The notes under the pieces were generated by a model, which saw only the letters and a program-made list of their open reading frames with translations, made no database searches and was not told the DNA's origin. Shown in pieces: positions 46,317 to 55,593 of a stretch of 64,000 nucleotides of DNA. How positions within the stretch are numbered: the first letter of the stretch is position 1; each line of letters starts with the position of its first letter. Position numbers and translations under genes: made by a program. Source of the DNA: Catalinimonas niigatensis (GTDB taxonomy: Bacteria > Bacteroidota > Bacteroidia > Cytophagales > Cyclobacteriaceae). The stretch lies in contig NZ_CP119422.1 in the NCBI RefSeq assembly GCF_030506285.1, positions 3,769,501 to 3,833,500 on the forward strand, written 5' to 3'.

Positions 46317-47459
46317 TCAAATGCTGACCGGATTATACATATTGGCTAACTTATCCACTACATAATGTATTTCTTCTAGGGTATTGTACTTACTAAAGGA
46401 AAAACGGATAGCTCCTCTTTCGGGATCAGCGGATAGAGCCTGCAAAACGTGTGAGCCTAACTGAGATCCACTGGAACAAGCTGAACCTCCGGAAACAGAG
46501 ATTTTGTGCAGGTCTAAATTAAAAAGAAGCATATCTGCATCAGTAGAAGGAGGCAAACTAACATTAAGTACAGTGTACAGACTTTTATCCATATTGCCGG
46601 ATTCTCCGTTGAAAGTAATTCCCGGGACTCTCTCCTTCAGGCCTTTTATCATGCGTTGCTTGAGAGCTAGGATATGTTTCCGATGTTCATTCATCCCTTC
46701 ATACGCTATTTCCAAAGCTTTGGCAAGCCCAATGATACCATAAAGGTTTTCAGTTCCTCCTCTCATATTTCTTTCCTGTGAGCCTCCATGAATAAAGGGA
46801 GCAATTTGATGTCCTTTTTTGATATACAATAAACCTGCTCCTTTTGGACCATGAAATTTGTGCGCCGAACCAATGATGCTATGTATCTTAAGTTTACTTA
46901 AATTATGGGGATAGTGAGCCAAAGTCTGTACCGTATCAGAATGAAAAATAGCATCATGAAAGGCGCATATTTCACTGATTAGGCCAATATCGTTTAAGTT
47001 CCCAATTTCATTATTGCCCTGCATAATAGATACGAACGAACGTTCATTACCATCTAGCAAAGCCTTCAGATGGTCATAATCAATATTTCCTTTGCTATCA
47101 GTATGTACATAATTCAGCTTTATCTGCTTTTTAGCTGCCAGAGCCTGTAGAGCATGTAATACTGCATGATGCTCCAGAGGAGAGGTAATGGCACTACGTA
47201 TATCAAGCGATTCAATCGCACACTTAATGGCAGTATTATCAGCTTCTGTGCCTCCCGAGGTAAAGAAAATTTCTGAAGGAGAAGCATGAAGCAGATCAGC
47301 TACCCCTTTACGTGCTTTTTCTATCGCCGAGCGAGTAGCTCTTCCGTGCGCATGGGTAGAAGAAGGATTACCGTAAAACTCCAACATATAGGGCTTCATG
47401 GCCTCAAATACCTCAGGGGTCAGTGGTGTTGTGGCAGCATTATCTAAATAGACCTGCAT
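46317..47459 (-). CDS. Cysteine desulfurase family protein (NifS/IscS-like)
   Basis: PLP enzyme releasing sulfur from cysteine for Fe-S clusters or thio-modified tRNA. Motifs: Y-L-D-N-A-A-T-T at the N-terminus, F-T-S-G-G-T-E-A-D-N, PLP lysine in S-A-H-K-F-H-G-P-K-G, R-G-G-T-E-N and catalytic Cys in S-G-G-S-A-C-S-S-G-S. 380 residues. No iscU or other Fe-S scaffold gene is adjacent, so the specific role is open. It lies 55 bp after glmM on the same strand. Confidence 0.93.
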   Translation of the reverse strand: MQVYLDNAATTPLTPEVFEAMKPYMLEFYGNPSSTHAHGRATRSAIEKARKGVADLLHASPSEIFFTSGGTEADNTAIKCAIESLDIRSAITSPLEHHAVLHALQALAAKKQIKLNYVHTDSKGNIDYDHLKALLDGNERSFVSIMQGNNEIGNLNDIGLISEICAFHDAIFHSDTVQTLAHYPHNLSKLKIHSIIGSAHKFHGPKGAGLLYIKKGHQIAPFIHGGSQERNMRGGTENLYGIIGLAKALEIAYEGMNEHRKHILALKQRMIKGLKERVPGITFNGESGNMDKSLYTVLNVSLPPSTDADMLLFNLDLHKISVSGGSACSSGSQLGSHVLQALSADPERGAIRFSFSKYNTLEEIHYVVDKLANMYNPVSI

Positions 47460-47514
47460 TGTGTTGGGCTTTCTAAAAGAACAATCTGGATACAGAAAGG
47501 CAAAGGACTACATC

Positions 47515-48909
47515 CTATGCTCTTTCTGAAATTACTTCACGTATATCGCTGATAAGTTTATTGGCAAGATGGTCAGCTGTGACCTGGGAATGAGATTCAG
47601 CAATAATCCTGATAATAGCTTCTGTATTAGACTTGCGCAAATGAACCCACTCTTTACCAAAGCTAATCTTGACTCCATCCAGTGTATTGATAGGCATGTT
47701 GGCGTACTTCTGCTTAATTCCCCCAATAATGGCATCCAGATCAATGTCCGGATTCAGTTCTATCTTATTCTTGGAAATATGGTACTGAGGATAAGTAGAC
47801 TTCAATTGCGTCATGGTCTTCCCATAAGTAGCCAGATGAGATAAGAACAAAGCGATTCCGGTAAGTGCATCCCGTCCATAATGTACTTTAGGAAAAATCA
47901 CACCCCCATTTCCCTCACCACCAATGATAGCATTGTTAGTTTTCATGGCTTGTACCACATTGACTTCACCTACGGCAGCAGCAATATAGCTTCCTCCATG
48001 CTTGACAGTAACATCCTGCAATGCCAGAGAAGACGAGAGGTTAGAAACAGTATTTCCTCCCTTGTTCAATCCCAGTATGTAATCAGCTACTGCGACCAGA
48101 GTGTACTCCTCTCCAAAGGGTACTCCATTATCTTGAATCAGTACCAGACGATCCACATCAGGATCAACAACAATACCCAGGTCAAAAGCACCTTGCTCAA
48201 TTTTAGAGCAGATGTGGTTCAGATTTTCAGGTAAGGGTTCAGGGTTACGCTTAAAAGCACCATCAGGCTCACAATAAAATTTTTCTACATGCTCCACACC
48301 AAGCGCTTCCAGAAGTTGAGGTACCGCGATACCCCCAACAGAGTTGACACAATCAATCGCAATTCTAAAGTTACGCTGCTGAATTGCATCTTTGTTGACC
48401 TCAGGGAGTGCCAGGATCTTTTTGATATGCTTATCAATATAATTCTTTGTAATAATATAGCTCCCTAATTTCTTAGTAGTTGCAAACTCAAAAGAGCCTT
48501 CTTCCGCAATGCGGAGCACTTCCTCACCGGCTTCAGCAGAAAGAAACTCTCCATCGGCATTCAGCAGTTTCAGTGCATTCCACTGGGCTGGATTGTGGCT
48601 GGCGGTGATGATAATACCGCCATTGGCTTTTTCATCCCTTACAGCAAGCTCTACGGTAGGTGTCGGGGCAAGTTCAATATCTACGATATCAATACCGAGA
48701 CCTTGTAGGGTAGCAGAGACCAACGAAGATACCATAGAACCGGAAACACGTGCATCGCGACCGATCACTACTTTGGCTTTATCGTTTTGTGCTTTAATAT
48801 ATGTGCCATAAGCGGCAGCATATTTTACTATGTCTACCGGAGTCAGGGCATCTCCTACCTCTCCTCCGATAGTACCTCGTATACCGGAAATTGATTTAAT
48901 TAAAGTCAA
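47515..48909 (-). CDS. glmM: Phosphoglucosamine mutase
   Basis: Converts glucosamine 6-phosphate to glucosamine 1-phosphate for peptidoglycan and LPS precursors. Phosphohexomutase motifs: active-site serine loop T-A-S-H-N-P, metal loop D-P-D-V-D-R, sugar loop G-G-E-G-N-G-G and C-terminal R-x-S-N-T-E. The start I-S-G-I-R-G-T-I-G-G fits this family. 464 residues. Other phosphohexomutases of the family (for example phosphomannomutase) cannot be fully excluded. Confidence 0.88.
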   Translation of the reverse strand: MTLIKSISGIRGTIGGEVGDALTPVDIVKYAAAYGTYIKAQNDKAKVVIGRDARVSGSMVSSLVSATLQGLGIDIVDIELAPTPTVELAVRDEKANGGIIITASHNPAQWNALKLLNADGEFLSAEAGEEVLRIAEEGSFEFATTKKLGSYIITKNYIDKHIKKILALPEVNKDAIQQRNFRIAIDCVNSVGGIAVPQLLEALGVEHVEKFYCEPDGAFKRNPEPLPENLNHICSKIEQGAFDLGIVVDPDVDRLVLIQDNGVPFGEEYTLVAVADYILGLNKGGNTVSNLSSSLALQDVTVKHGGSYIAAAVGEVNVVQAMKTNNAIIGGEGNGGVIFPKVHYGRDALTGIALFLSHLATYGKTMTQLKSTYPQYHISKNKIELNPDIDLDAIIGGIKQKYANMPINTLDGVKISFGKEWVHLRKSNTEAIIRIIAESHSQVTADHLANKLISDIREVISERA

Positions 48910-48962
48910 TGAATGGTGATTTTATGGCTAATATAGATAGGCTGCAAATTACAAAAAAATGG

Positions 48963-49193
48963 CTAATCAAACTTGGCTAGCACCTTATTTACTTCTGATT
49001 CCGAATTACCGCATTGGGTATCTTTTCCTACTTCCTTGCCGCAGTATCCGCATGTGGCGCCTTCTTTATTCAAAAAAGGGCTTTGTGATGCACAAGTACC
49101 CTTAAATTCTCCATTTTTCAAGAAAATGAGCCTTACACACATCAGGACAAAAAATAGTCCCAAAAATCCTATTCCTAAAAGTACAGTTGTCAT
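48963..49193 (-). CDS. Small Cys-rich membrane protein, NqrM-like
   Basis: 76 residues: one N-terminal membrane helix (about 3-25), then a short tail with four Cys (G-T-C, A-T-C-G-Y-C-G, T-Q-C-G). This layout resembles NqrM (DUF539), the factor that helps insert iron into Na+-translocating NADH:quinone reductase. No nqr genes are in the window, and the Cys spacing is not identical to the Vibrio protein as I recall it, so the name is tentative. Confidence 0.62.
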   Translation of the reverse strand: MTTVLLGIGFLGLFFVLMCVRLIFLKNGEFKGTCASQSPFLNKEGATCGYCGKEVGKDTQCGNSESEVNKVLAKFD

Positions 49194-49392
49194 GGCTTTA
49201 GTGTTTTCTCTTATTTAAGTTACAAAGTTAAAACGAACTGCATAGAACCAAAGTTTCTATTACTTATTTTTGAGTGCTTTTAAATTCTTATTATACAAAA
49301 TACTGATTCGTTCGTAGCAGTGTTAATTGAGAGGAGCACCTTGCGGACTGTATGAGCAAAAAGTCAGCGTAACATTCATAAAAATAAAGAAC

Positions 49393-50181
49393 ATGACTGA
49401 ACATAAGCAAGCACAGGCATTGGAAGCTTTTGACAGATTACTTACCATCATGGAGGAACTCCGAGCACAGTGCCCCTGGGATCGTAAGCAGACCATGGAA
49501 AGTCTGCGGCACCTGACTATAGAAGAAACGTATGAATTATCTGATGCCATCCTCGAAGGTGACATGAAAGAGATTCAAAAAGAGCTGGGAGATCTTGCCC
49601 TACACATTGTCTTCTATTCTAAAATAGCTTCTGAACAGCAAGTTTTTGATATCTCAGAGGTGCTCAATGGTATCTGCGAAAAGCTGATAGTACGTCATCC
49701 CCATATCTACGGAGATGTGAAGGCAGAAGACGCAGCCACAGTAGAGCGTAACTGGGAACAGATTAAATTGAAAGAAAAAGGGAATAGCAAAAAAACCGTG
49801 CTGGGAGGAGTCCCCAAATCGCTTCCTGCCCTGATCAAAGCGATGCGTATACAGGAAAAAGCCAGAGGTATAGGTTTTGATTGGGAACACAAACATCAGG
49901 TCTGGGACAAGGTTGAAGAAGAAATGGAAGAGTTTAAGGAGGAAGAAAAGATGGGCGATCAGGAGAAAATGCAGGACGAGTATGGAGATTTACTCTTCTC
50001 ATTGGTCAATTATGCTCGTTTTACAGGTATCAATCCTGAGGAAGCATTGGAAAGAACCAATAAGAAATTTATCAGAAGGTTTAACTATCTCGAAGAAAAG
50101 GTAAAATCAGAGGGTAAGAACTGGGATAACATGAGTTTGGAAGAAATGGATGTATATTGGAATGAGGCAAAAAAGATGTAA
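49393..50181 (+). CDS. mazG: Nucleoside triphosphate pyrophosphohydrolase MazG
   Basis: Hydrolyses NTPs and dNTPs to monophosphates, a house-cleaning and stress-related activity. Two MazG domains: the first with C-P-W-D-R-K-Q-T and E-E-T-Y-E-L-S-D plus K-E-L-G-D-L-A-L-H, the second near the C-terminus with E-E-E-M-E-E-F and D-E-Y-G-D-L-L-F-S. I start at the ATG at 49393 (M-T-E-H-K-Q); an in-frame ATG-free extension to 49327 does not look family-like. Confidence 0.93.
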   Translation: MTEHKQAQALEAFDRLLTIMEELRAQCPWDRKQTMESLRHLTIEETYELSDAILEGDMKEIQKELGDLALHIVFYSKIASEQQVFDISEVLNGICEKLIVRHPHIYGDVKAEDAATVERNWEQIKLKEKGNSKKTVLGGVPKSLPALIKAMRIQEKARGIGFDWEHKHQVWDKVEEEMEEFKEEEKMGDQEKMQDEYGDLLFSLVNYARFTGINPEEALERTNKKFIRRFNYLEEKVKSEGKNWDNMSLEEMDVYWNEAKKM

Positions 50182-50206
50182 CCGGAAGCTCAATTATAGC
50201 TTCCGG
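50182..50206. other. Hairpin between mazG and the small membrane protein gene
   Basis: Perfect 9-bp inverted repeat CCGGAAGCT (50182-50190) and AGCTTCCGG (50198-50206), 7-nt loop, starting at the mazG stop. No T run on either side, so it is not a standard intrinsic terminator; it may be a transcript-end stabiliser for both convergent genes. Confidence 0.6.
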
Positions 50207-50219
50207 CTATACGACGCTG

Positions 50220-50372
50220 CTATATTCCTCTTCCTCTGATTAGCCTAAATAATATGGCTATGATAGCGATTACAAGCAGTATGTGAATAAAACTTCCCAA
50301 ACTAAATACAAAAAATCCAAGCAACCACCCAATAAGTAGGATGATGGCTATGAGATACAATAAGCCACTCAT
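50220..50372 (-). CDS. Small hydrophobic protein, lmo0937 family-like (50 residues)
   Basis: A 50-residue ORF on the minus strand starting M-S-G-L-L-Y-L-I-A-I and ending L-F-R-L-I-R-G-R-G-I. Two hydrophobic helices around G-W-L-L-G-F-F-V-F, then a basic tail. This is the layout of the lmo0937 family of tiny membrane proteins, often stress-linked; function unknown. It explains most of the gap between mazG and the UbiA gene. Confidence 0.75.
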   Translation of the reverse strand: MSGLLYLIAIILLIGWLLGFFVFSLGSFIHILLVIAIIAILFRLIRGRGI

Positions 50373-50445
50373 GTTTAAAAAATTTTAGTGAAATGATAAA
50401 ACTCTCGAAAGTTTGAAATGTTTTGCGAATAGGTAAATTTACGGT

Positions 50446-51315
50446 ATGCTTACCAAATCTACCCTGCTTCACTTGCGGGTTCCTTTTTCATTTTTTCTTT
50501 TGCCCATTTTCCTTTTTGCTCTCAGTATTGATCTACCCGAAAGCTGGCTTCGTACTAGTTTGGTCTTTTTTATCCTGCACTTTTTATTGTATCCCGCCAG
50601 TAATGGTTACAATAGTTACTTTGATAAAGATGAAGGTAGTATTGGAGGGCTGGAGAAGCCCCCTCCTGTAGATAAAGAGTTATATTGGGTAGCCTTACTG
50701 CTGGATAGCCTCGCCATCATACTAGGTTTGCTTATCAACTGGCAGTTTGCTGTGATGCTATTCATCTACGGTTTAGTAAGCAAAGCATACAGTCACCCCG
50801 CTACTAGACTCAAGAAATATGCGATTGGCAGCTGGTTGGTCGCAGGTTTTTTTCAGGGATGCTTCACTTGGCTGATGGCCTATATGGGAATACATGATTT
50901 GAGTGTACTTAATGTTTTGGAGCGTCCTCTTTTATTACCAGCGTTTTTAAGCAGCCTAATGCTTTGGGGGTCATATCCAATGACCCAAGTCTACCAGCAC
51001 CAGGAAGATGCGCAAAGAGGAGACATTACCTTAAGCTATAAGTTGGGTATATTGGGTACTTTTCATTTTACCAGCTTAGTATTTGCTTTTTCAGCAGTGG
51101 GTTATTTTCTGTACTACCAGCATTTTTTTAGCTCCTGGCATGGCATAGTCTATATAGCCTTTTTACTGCCCATACTGTTTTATTTCTTTTATTGGTACTG
51201 GCAGGTTCGCCGGAATGAGACAAAGGTAGACTTTAAATCCACTATGCGACTCAATATGATTTCAGGTTTGAGCCTGAATCTGTTTTTTATATTACTGCTT
51301 TTCTGGCGGCCATAG
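50446..51315 (+). CDS. UbiA family prenyltransferase
   Basis: Integral membrane protein with about eight helices. The first Asp-rich motif is N-G-Y-N-S-Y-F-D-K-D-E and the second D-A-Q-R-G-D in Y-Q-H-Q-E-D-A-Q-R-G-D-I-T, together the prenyl-diphosphate/Mg2+ site of the family. 289 residues. Substrate (quinone, haem O, lipid or carotenoid precursor) is not evident; it has no biosynthetic neighbours. Confidence 0.85.
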   Translation: MLTKSTLLHLRVPFSFFLLPIFLFALSIDLPESWLRTSLVFFILHFLLYPASNGYNSYFDKDEGSIGGLEKPPPVDKELYWVALLLDSLAIILGLLINWQFAVMLFIYGLVSKAYSHPATRLKKYAIGSWLVAGFFQGCFTWLMAYMGIHDLSVLNVLERPLLLPAFLSSLMLWGSYPMTQVYQHQEDAQRGDITLSYKLGILGTFHFTSLVFAFSAVGYFLYYQHFFSSWHGIVYIAFLLPILFYFFYWYWQVRRNETKVDFKSTMRLNMISGLSLNLFFILLLFWRP

Positions 51316-51478
51316 TTGATTTCTATCTGGATATAAAAATCATTGACGGCCTCTTACTTTTCTGTAGCAATAAGAATACAAAGAAAGAACACAGGGCATG
51401 GATAGGAAAGAGAGTAATTATTTTTTACTTCTTCCAACCTAAATAGATAAATGAGAGTCATTTTGAAAAGCCTAAGTT

Positions 51479-51844
51479 ATGACACGACTTTTATTTTTAC
51501 CCATTTTCTTATTGACACTTGCTTGCCAGGAAATAGAATTTACCGACGGAGAACAACAAGCGCTTGCACAAGTGTGTGGCATAGAGAATCCCCTGGAAGA
51601 ACTTCCCTGGTTGGAAGAAATGATGGAGAGGGATGGTACTGAGAGCGCTTGTCAGGTATTTGGTGTGGTGCAAGGGACTTACAAAAAACAGACTGTGTAT
51701 ACGGTAATTGTAAGTGGAGCATTATGCTGCACCTGTGGAAATGTGGTGTATAATTGTGAAGGAGAGGTAGTATTACTATGTAATAGAAAGGAGGAGAAAA
51801 AAATAAGAGACCAGAAAGTCATTTGGGAGGCAGTATATGAATAA
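51479..51844 (+). CDS. Small Cys-rich lipoprotein, hypothetical
   Basis: 121 residues; lipoprotein signal ending L-T-L-A-C16. The mature part has several Cys, including C-C-T-C-G and Y-N-C-E, likely disulfide- or metal-linked. No known family recognised. It converges on the YwqK-like gene, with a 3-bp gap between stop codons. Confidence 0.75.
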   Translation: MTRLLFLPIFLLTLACQEIEFTDGEQQALAQVCGIENPLEELPWLEEMMERDGTESACQVFGVVQGTYKKQTVYTVIVSGALCCTCGNVVYNCEGEVVLLCNRKEEKKIRDQKVIWEAVYE

Positions 51845-51847
51845 CAT

Positions 51848-52477
51848 TCATTCTTCTACCTTTACCTTTTCTTTCCGACCCTTTTTGTCCACATAATACC
51901 AATCGCCGGTGCGCTCACCTAATGTGTATTGGCCTATATATTCCAAGCGGCCTTTTTTGTCATAGAATTTCCATTCGCCATGTTCTACTCCTTCTTCAAA
52001 ACCACCTTCCTGTTGTAGTTCACCATTCATATGATAGAATAGCCACTCACCAGCAGGTAGTCCCTCTTTGTAATTGCCCACTCGTTTAGGCGTACCATCC
52101 TCATAAAAAAAAAGCCATTCTCCCTGATAAAGCCCCTCTTTAAAAACACCCTTCTTCTCCAACTGTCCATTCAGATAATAATAATAAGCGCTATCTTCCT
52201 GCTGTCCCTGATTCCAGTTTTCTATCGCTTCCAGTTGACCTTCAAAATCAAAATAGCGAACATCTCCATGCAGTTGATTCTGATGATAATTTTCGATAGC
52301 GTTTAGCTTGCCATCAGGATAATAATAAGTCCATGTCCCGCTCTTTTGTTCCTGGGTTAAATTTCCTGTAGCCTTGAGCTGACCATTCTCATAATATTCT
52401 TTTTGTTCTTGTGCAAGTAGAGAACTGGTTAACATTATTGTCAGAATAAGAGAGGAAAAGGTTTTCATGGTGTTCAA
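51848..52477 (-). CDS. Secreted MORN-variant (YwqK-like) repeat protein
   Basis: Signal peptide ending L-L-A-Q, then about eight repeats of the form Y-Y-x-N-G-Q-L-x-x-x-G-x-x-x-x-G-x-W (for example E-Y-Y-E-N-G-Q-L-K-A-T-G and W-L-F-Y-H-M-N-G-E-L-Q). These are YwqK/MORN-variant repeats, frequent in Bacteroidota secreted proteins. Databases often label them antitoxins; no toxin gene is adjacent. The start could be 52477 or the ATG at 52468. The 238-bp region upstream holds no recognisable feature. Confidence 0.82.
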   Translation of the reverse strand: MNTMKTFSSLILTIMLTSSLLAQEQKEYYENGQLKATGNLTQEQKSGTWTYYYPDGKLNAIENYHQNQLHGDVRYFDFEGQLEAIENWNQGQQEDSAYYYYLNGQLEKKGVFKEGLYQGEWLFFYEDGTPKRVGNYKEGLPAGEWLFYHMNGELQQEGGFEEGVEHGEWKFYDKKGRLEYIGQYTLGERTGDWYYVDKKGRKEKVKVEE

Positions 52478-52715
52478 TAACTGATTTTTTGAGGAAATAG
52501 GGGGATGCTGTTTTTTAGGGTACTTATCGTTATTATTTTGCCAAAAAACGTCCTACTGTCTTTTTCATAACGAAATATAAGCGATTTTGATCTGGAGCGA
52601 TCTTCAGATGAACTTGTGCCACCTACATTTATGCATGAGCAAAATCTTAAGCATTAAAATGATTATACTTGTAAAATAGACTAGCTAAAACCAAACTACT
52701 TTAACAAATTAACAC

Positions 52716-54356
52716 ATGGGATTTTCCGGATTAGACTTTGGAGTGTTTATAGGATACTGTCTTTTTATTGTAGGACTAGGGTTATGGGTATCACGCGATA
52801 AAAAAGGACATGAAAAAAACTCACAAGATTATTTTCTAGCCAGCCGCTCTCTTCCCTGGTGGGCAGTAGGAGCCTCATTGATTGCTTCTAACATATCAGC
52901 GGAGCAGTTTATCGGGATGTCGGGTTCTGGCTACGCCTTAGGTTTAGCTATTTCTACTTACGAGTGGATGGCCGCGGCTACACTTTTGGTGGTAGGTAAA
53001 TTTTTTCTACCGATTTATATCAAAAAGGGTATTTATACGATGCCCCAGTTCCTGGCCGATCGCTACAACGATACAGTGCGTACATTTATGGCCATCTTCT
53101 GGCTACTCGTCTATGTATTTGTCAACCTCACCTCTGTAATTTATCTGGGCGCACTAAGTATAGAAACCGTGCTGGGGGTTGATCTGGTGTACGCCATCAT
53201 TGGTCTTGCCTTATTTTCTCTTCTTTACTCAATTTACGGTGGATTGATGGCAGTAGCTTGGACAGATGTAGTACAGGTCATATTCCTGGTATTGGGGGGC
53301 TTAGTCACAACCTATCTGGCCCTGGATATTGTAGGCGATGGCAGCATATTTGGAGGACTAGCCCGCTTGCGGGATGAAGCTCCTGATCACTTTCACATGA
53401 TTTTAGAAGAAGGATTTATGATTACCAATGGACAGGGCGGTACTGTTGATGCCTACCAGATGCTGCCCGGCATAAGCGTATTGATCGGAGGAATGTGGAT
53501 TGTGAATTTAAGCTACTGGGGGTTTAACCAGTATATTACGCAAAGGGCACTGGCAGCAAAAAATCTGGACCATGCACAGAGGGGCGTTGTATTTGCAGCA
53601 GTACTTAAGCTGTTGATTCCTCTTATCGTGGTGATTCCGGGCATTGCAGCCTTCGTGATTGTACAGAATGAAGAACTGGGCGGTTCTTTTTCCCAGATCA
53701 TGACCGATCCCGACTCAGGCTTCATTGTTCCGGACCGAGCCTATCCCTCTCTGCTTAGCCTGCTGCCCAATGGTATGAAAGGAGTGGCTTTTGCAGCACT
53801 TACTGCGGCCATTGTATCTTCATTGGCCTCTATGGCCAACAGCACATCCACTATTTTTACCATGGATATCTACCGTAATTACATCAACAAAGGTGCTTCG
53901 GAGAAAGCTCTGGTACGCATGGGACGTATCGTGGTAGTGGTTTCGTTCATCATTGCGTGTTTGGTGGCGCCTGCATTGCAGGGTTTGGGCCAGGTGTTTC
54001 AGTACATTCAGGAATATACTGGCTACGTGTCTCCCGGTGTGTTCGTTATCTTTGTTTTTGGCGTATTCTGGAAGAAAACCACGCCTGGTGCAGCCCTTAC
54101 TGCCGCTGTCCTTACTATTCCTTTGTCTGCGGCTTTGGCCTTCTTGTTTCCCGAGCTTCCTTTTATTGATAGAATGGGAGTAGTTTTCCTGATACTGGCC
54201 ACCTTGATGGTAGTGATAAGCCTGGCCCAATCCGGTAAGGACCAGCCAAATTCTATAGAAATTTCCCCCAGTCTGTTCAAGACCAGTAAGAAGTTTAATG
54301 TTGGGGCTTTGTTAATTATCGGTATTTTGGCAGCTTTATATATTGTTTATTGGTAA
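52716..54356 (+). CDS. Sodium/sugar symporter (SSS family), probably galactose
   Basis: A 546-residue solute:sodium symporter with about 14 hydrophobic helices. N-terminal G-L-G-L-W-V-S and D-Y-F-L-A-S-R-S-L-P-W-W fit the family, as does the A-S-N-I-S-A-E-Q-F-I-G-M-S-G segment close to that of Vibrio SglT. It ends 10 bp before galK and is followed by galT, so galactose or a related sugar is the likely substrate. Confidence 0.92.
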   Translation: MGFSGLDFGVFIGYCLFIVGLGLWVSRDKKGHEKNSQDYFLASRSLPWWAVGASLIASNISAEQFIGMSGSGYALGLAISTYEWMAAATLLVVGKFFLPIYIKKGIYTMPQFLADRYNDTVRTFMAIFWLLVYVFVNLTSVIYLGALSIETVLGVDLVYAIIGLALFSLLYSIYGGLMAVAWTDVVQVIFLVLGGLVTTYLALDIVGDGSIFGGLARLRDEAPDHFHMILEEGFMITNGQGGTVDAYQMLPGISVLIGGMWIVNLSYWGFNQYITQRALAAKNLDHAQRGVVFAAVLKLLIPLIVVIPGIAAFVIVQNEELGGSFSQIMTDPDSGFIVPDRAYPSLLSLLPNGMKGVAFAALTAAIVSSLASMANSTSTIFTMDIYRNYINKGASEKALVRMGRIVVVVSFIIACLVAPALQGLGQVFQYIQEYTGYVSPGVFVIFVFGVFWKKTTPGAALTAAVLTIPLSAALAFLFPELPFIDRMGVVFLILATLMVVISLAQSGKDQPNSIEISPSLFKTSKKFNVGALLIIGILAALYIVYW

Positions 54357-54366
54357 ACTATTTTTT

Positions 54367-55524
54367 ATGGATTCTTCCATTATTCAAAACAAATTTTTAG
54401 AGCTGTACGACAAACAGCCTAGTTTGGTCCGCTCCCCGGGAAGGGTAAACCTGATCGGAGAGCATACCGATTACAATGAAGGCTTTGTGCTGCCTGCGGC
54501 CATCAACAAAGAAATGATTTTTGCCGTAGCACCCAATGATCATTCCCGTTGCCGGATATATTCCTACGATATGCGGGAAAATGTTGATGTTGACCCCACA
54601 GCTTTTCAACCCTCCAAATATACCTGGGCCAATTATATTCTAGGCGTAATAGATCAGCTGCAAAAGCAAGGTTTAATGGTTAAGGGATTTGATTGCGTGT
54701 TTGGAGGAGATATCCCCAAAGGAGCAGGCATATCTTCTTCTGCAGCATTGGAATGTGGGCTTACTACTGCGCTTAACCATATTTTTGAGTTCGGTCTGGA
54801 CAAGCAAAGTATTGCCAAAATTTCTCAGAAAGCAGAAAATGAATATGTGGGTGTGCAGTGCGGCATCATGGACCAGTTTGCCAATATGTTTGGTCAGCGC
54901 CATCAGGTAATCAAGCTGGATTGCCGTTCACTGGAATATGAACTGATCCCTTTCAAGATCGATGGATACAAAATTGTATTGCTGGACACCAACATCAGTC
55001 ATTCGCTGGCTTCTTCAGAATACAATGTGCGCCGTCAGCAGTGTGAAGAAGGAGTGAAAATCCTGAAAGAACAGGGTTTGGAGGTCAGTAGCCTACGTGA
55101 TGTAAGCCTGGATATGCTTACCCGCTTCCGTACCATGATGGATGCAGTGGTATACCGGCGTTGTCGTTATGTGATAGAAGAAAACAAAAGGGTAGAGGAA
55201 GCGTGTCGTTTGCTGGAGCAGGATGATCTGCCTGCTTTTGGGCAGAAGATGTATGAGTCCCATGAGGGGCTAAGTAAAGCGTATGAAGTAAGCTGCGAAG
55301 AACTGGACTTCTTGGTAGATCAAACCCGGGATAATGACAGTGTGCTGGGTGCGCGCATGATGGGAGGGGGCTTTGGAGGTTGTACCATCAATCTGGTAAA
55401 GGAAGAAGCCCTGGCCAGTATGACAATGGACATAGAACAGGAATACCAACAGCAATTCCGTCGCGAACTTAAAGTGTATATTGGTGATATTGTAAATGGC
55501 ACAGAAGTAATGAGCAATGATTGA
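54367..55524 (+). CDS. galK: Galactokinase
   Basis: Phosphorylates galactose at C1. GHMP kinase motifs: R-S-P-G-R-V-N-L-I-G-E-H-T-D-Y-N (substrate), G-A-G-I-S-S-S-A-A-L-E (ATP loop), and G-A-R-M-M-G-G-G-F-G-G-C near the C-terminus. I use the ATG at 54367 (M-D-S-S-I-I-Q), after the symporter stop; the frame is open upstream to 54343. About 385 residues. Middle gene of symporter-galK-galT. Confidence 0.97.
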   Translation: MDSSIIQNKFLELYDKQPSLVRSPGRVNLIGEHTDYNEGFVLPAAINKEMIFAVAPNDHSRCRIYSYDMRENVDVDPTAFQPSKYTWANYILGVIDQLQKQGLMVKGFDCVFGGDIPKGAGISSSAALECGLTTALNHIFEFGLDKQSIAKISQKAENEYVGVQCGIMDQFANMFGQRHQVIKLDCRSLEYELIPFKIDGYKIVLLDTNISHSLASSEYNVRRQQCEEGVKILKEQGLEVSSLRDVSLDMLTRFRTMMDAVVYRRCRYVIEENKRVEEACRLLEQDDLPAFGQKMYESHEGLSKAYEVSCEELDFLVDQTRDNDSVLGARMMGGGFGGCTINLVKEEALASMTMDIEQEYQQQFRRELKVYIGDIVNGTEVMSND

Positions 55525-55593
55525 TGATGAATGAATAATTTTTATTGTGTATTCTCATAAATCATTCTTCATAAATCACTAATCATTATAAAC

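Noticed and set aside
51848-52477. YwqK-like protein as part of a toxin-antitoxin system
   Set aside because: The antitoxin label comes from database naming only; the protein is secreted, repeat-built, and has no toxin gene beside it.
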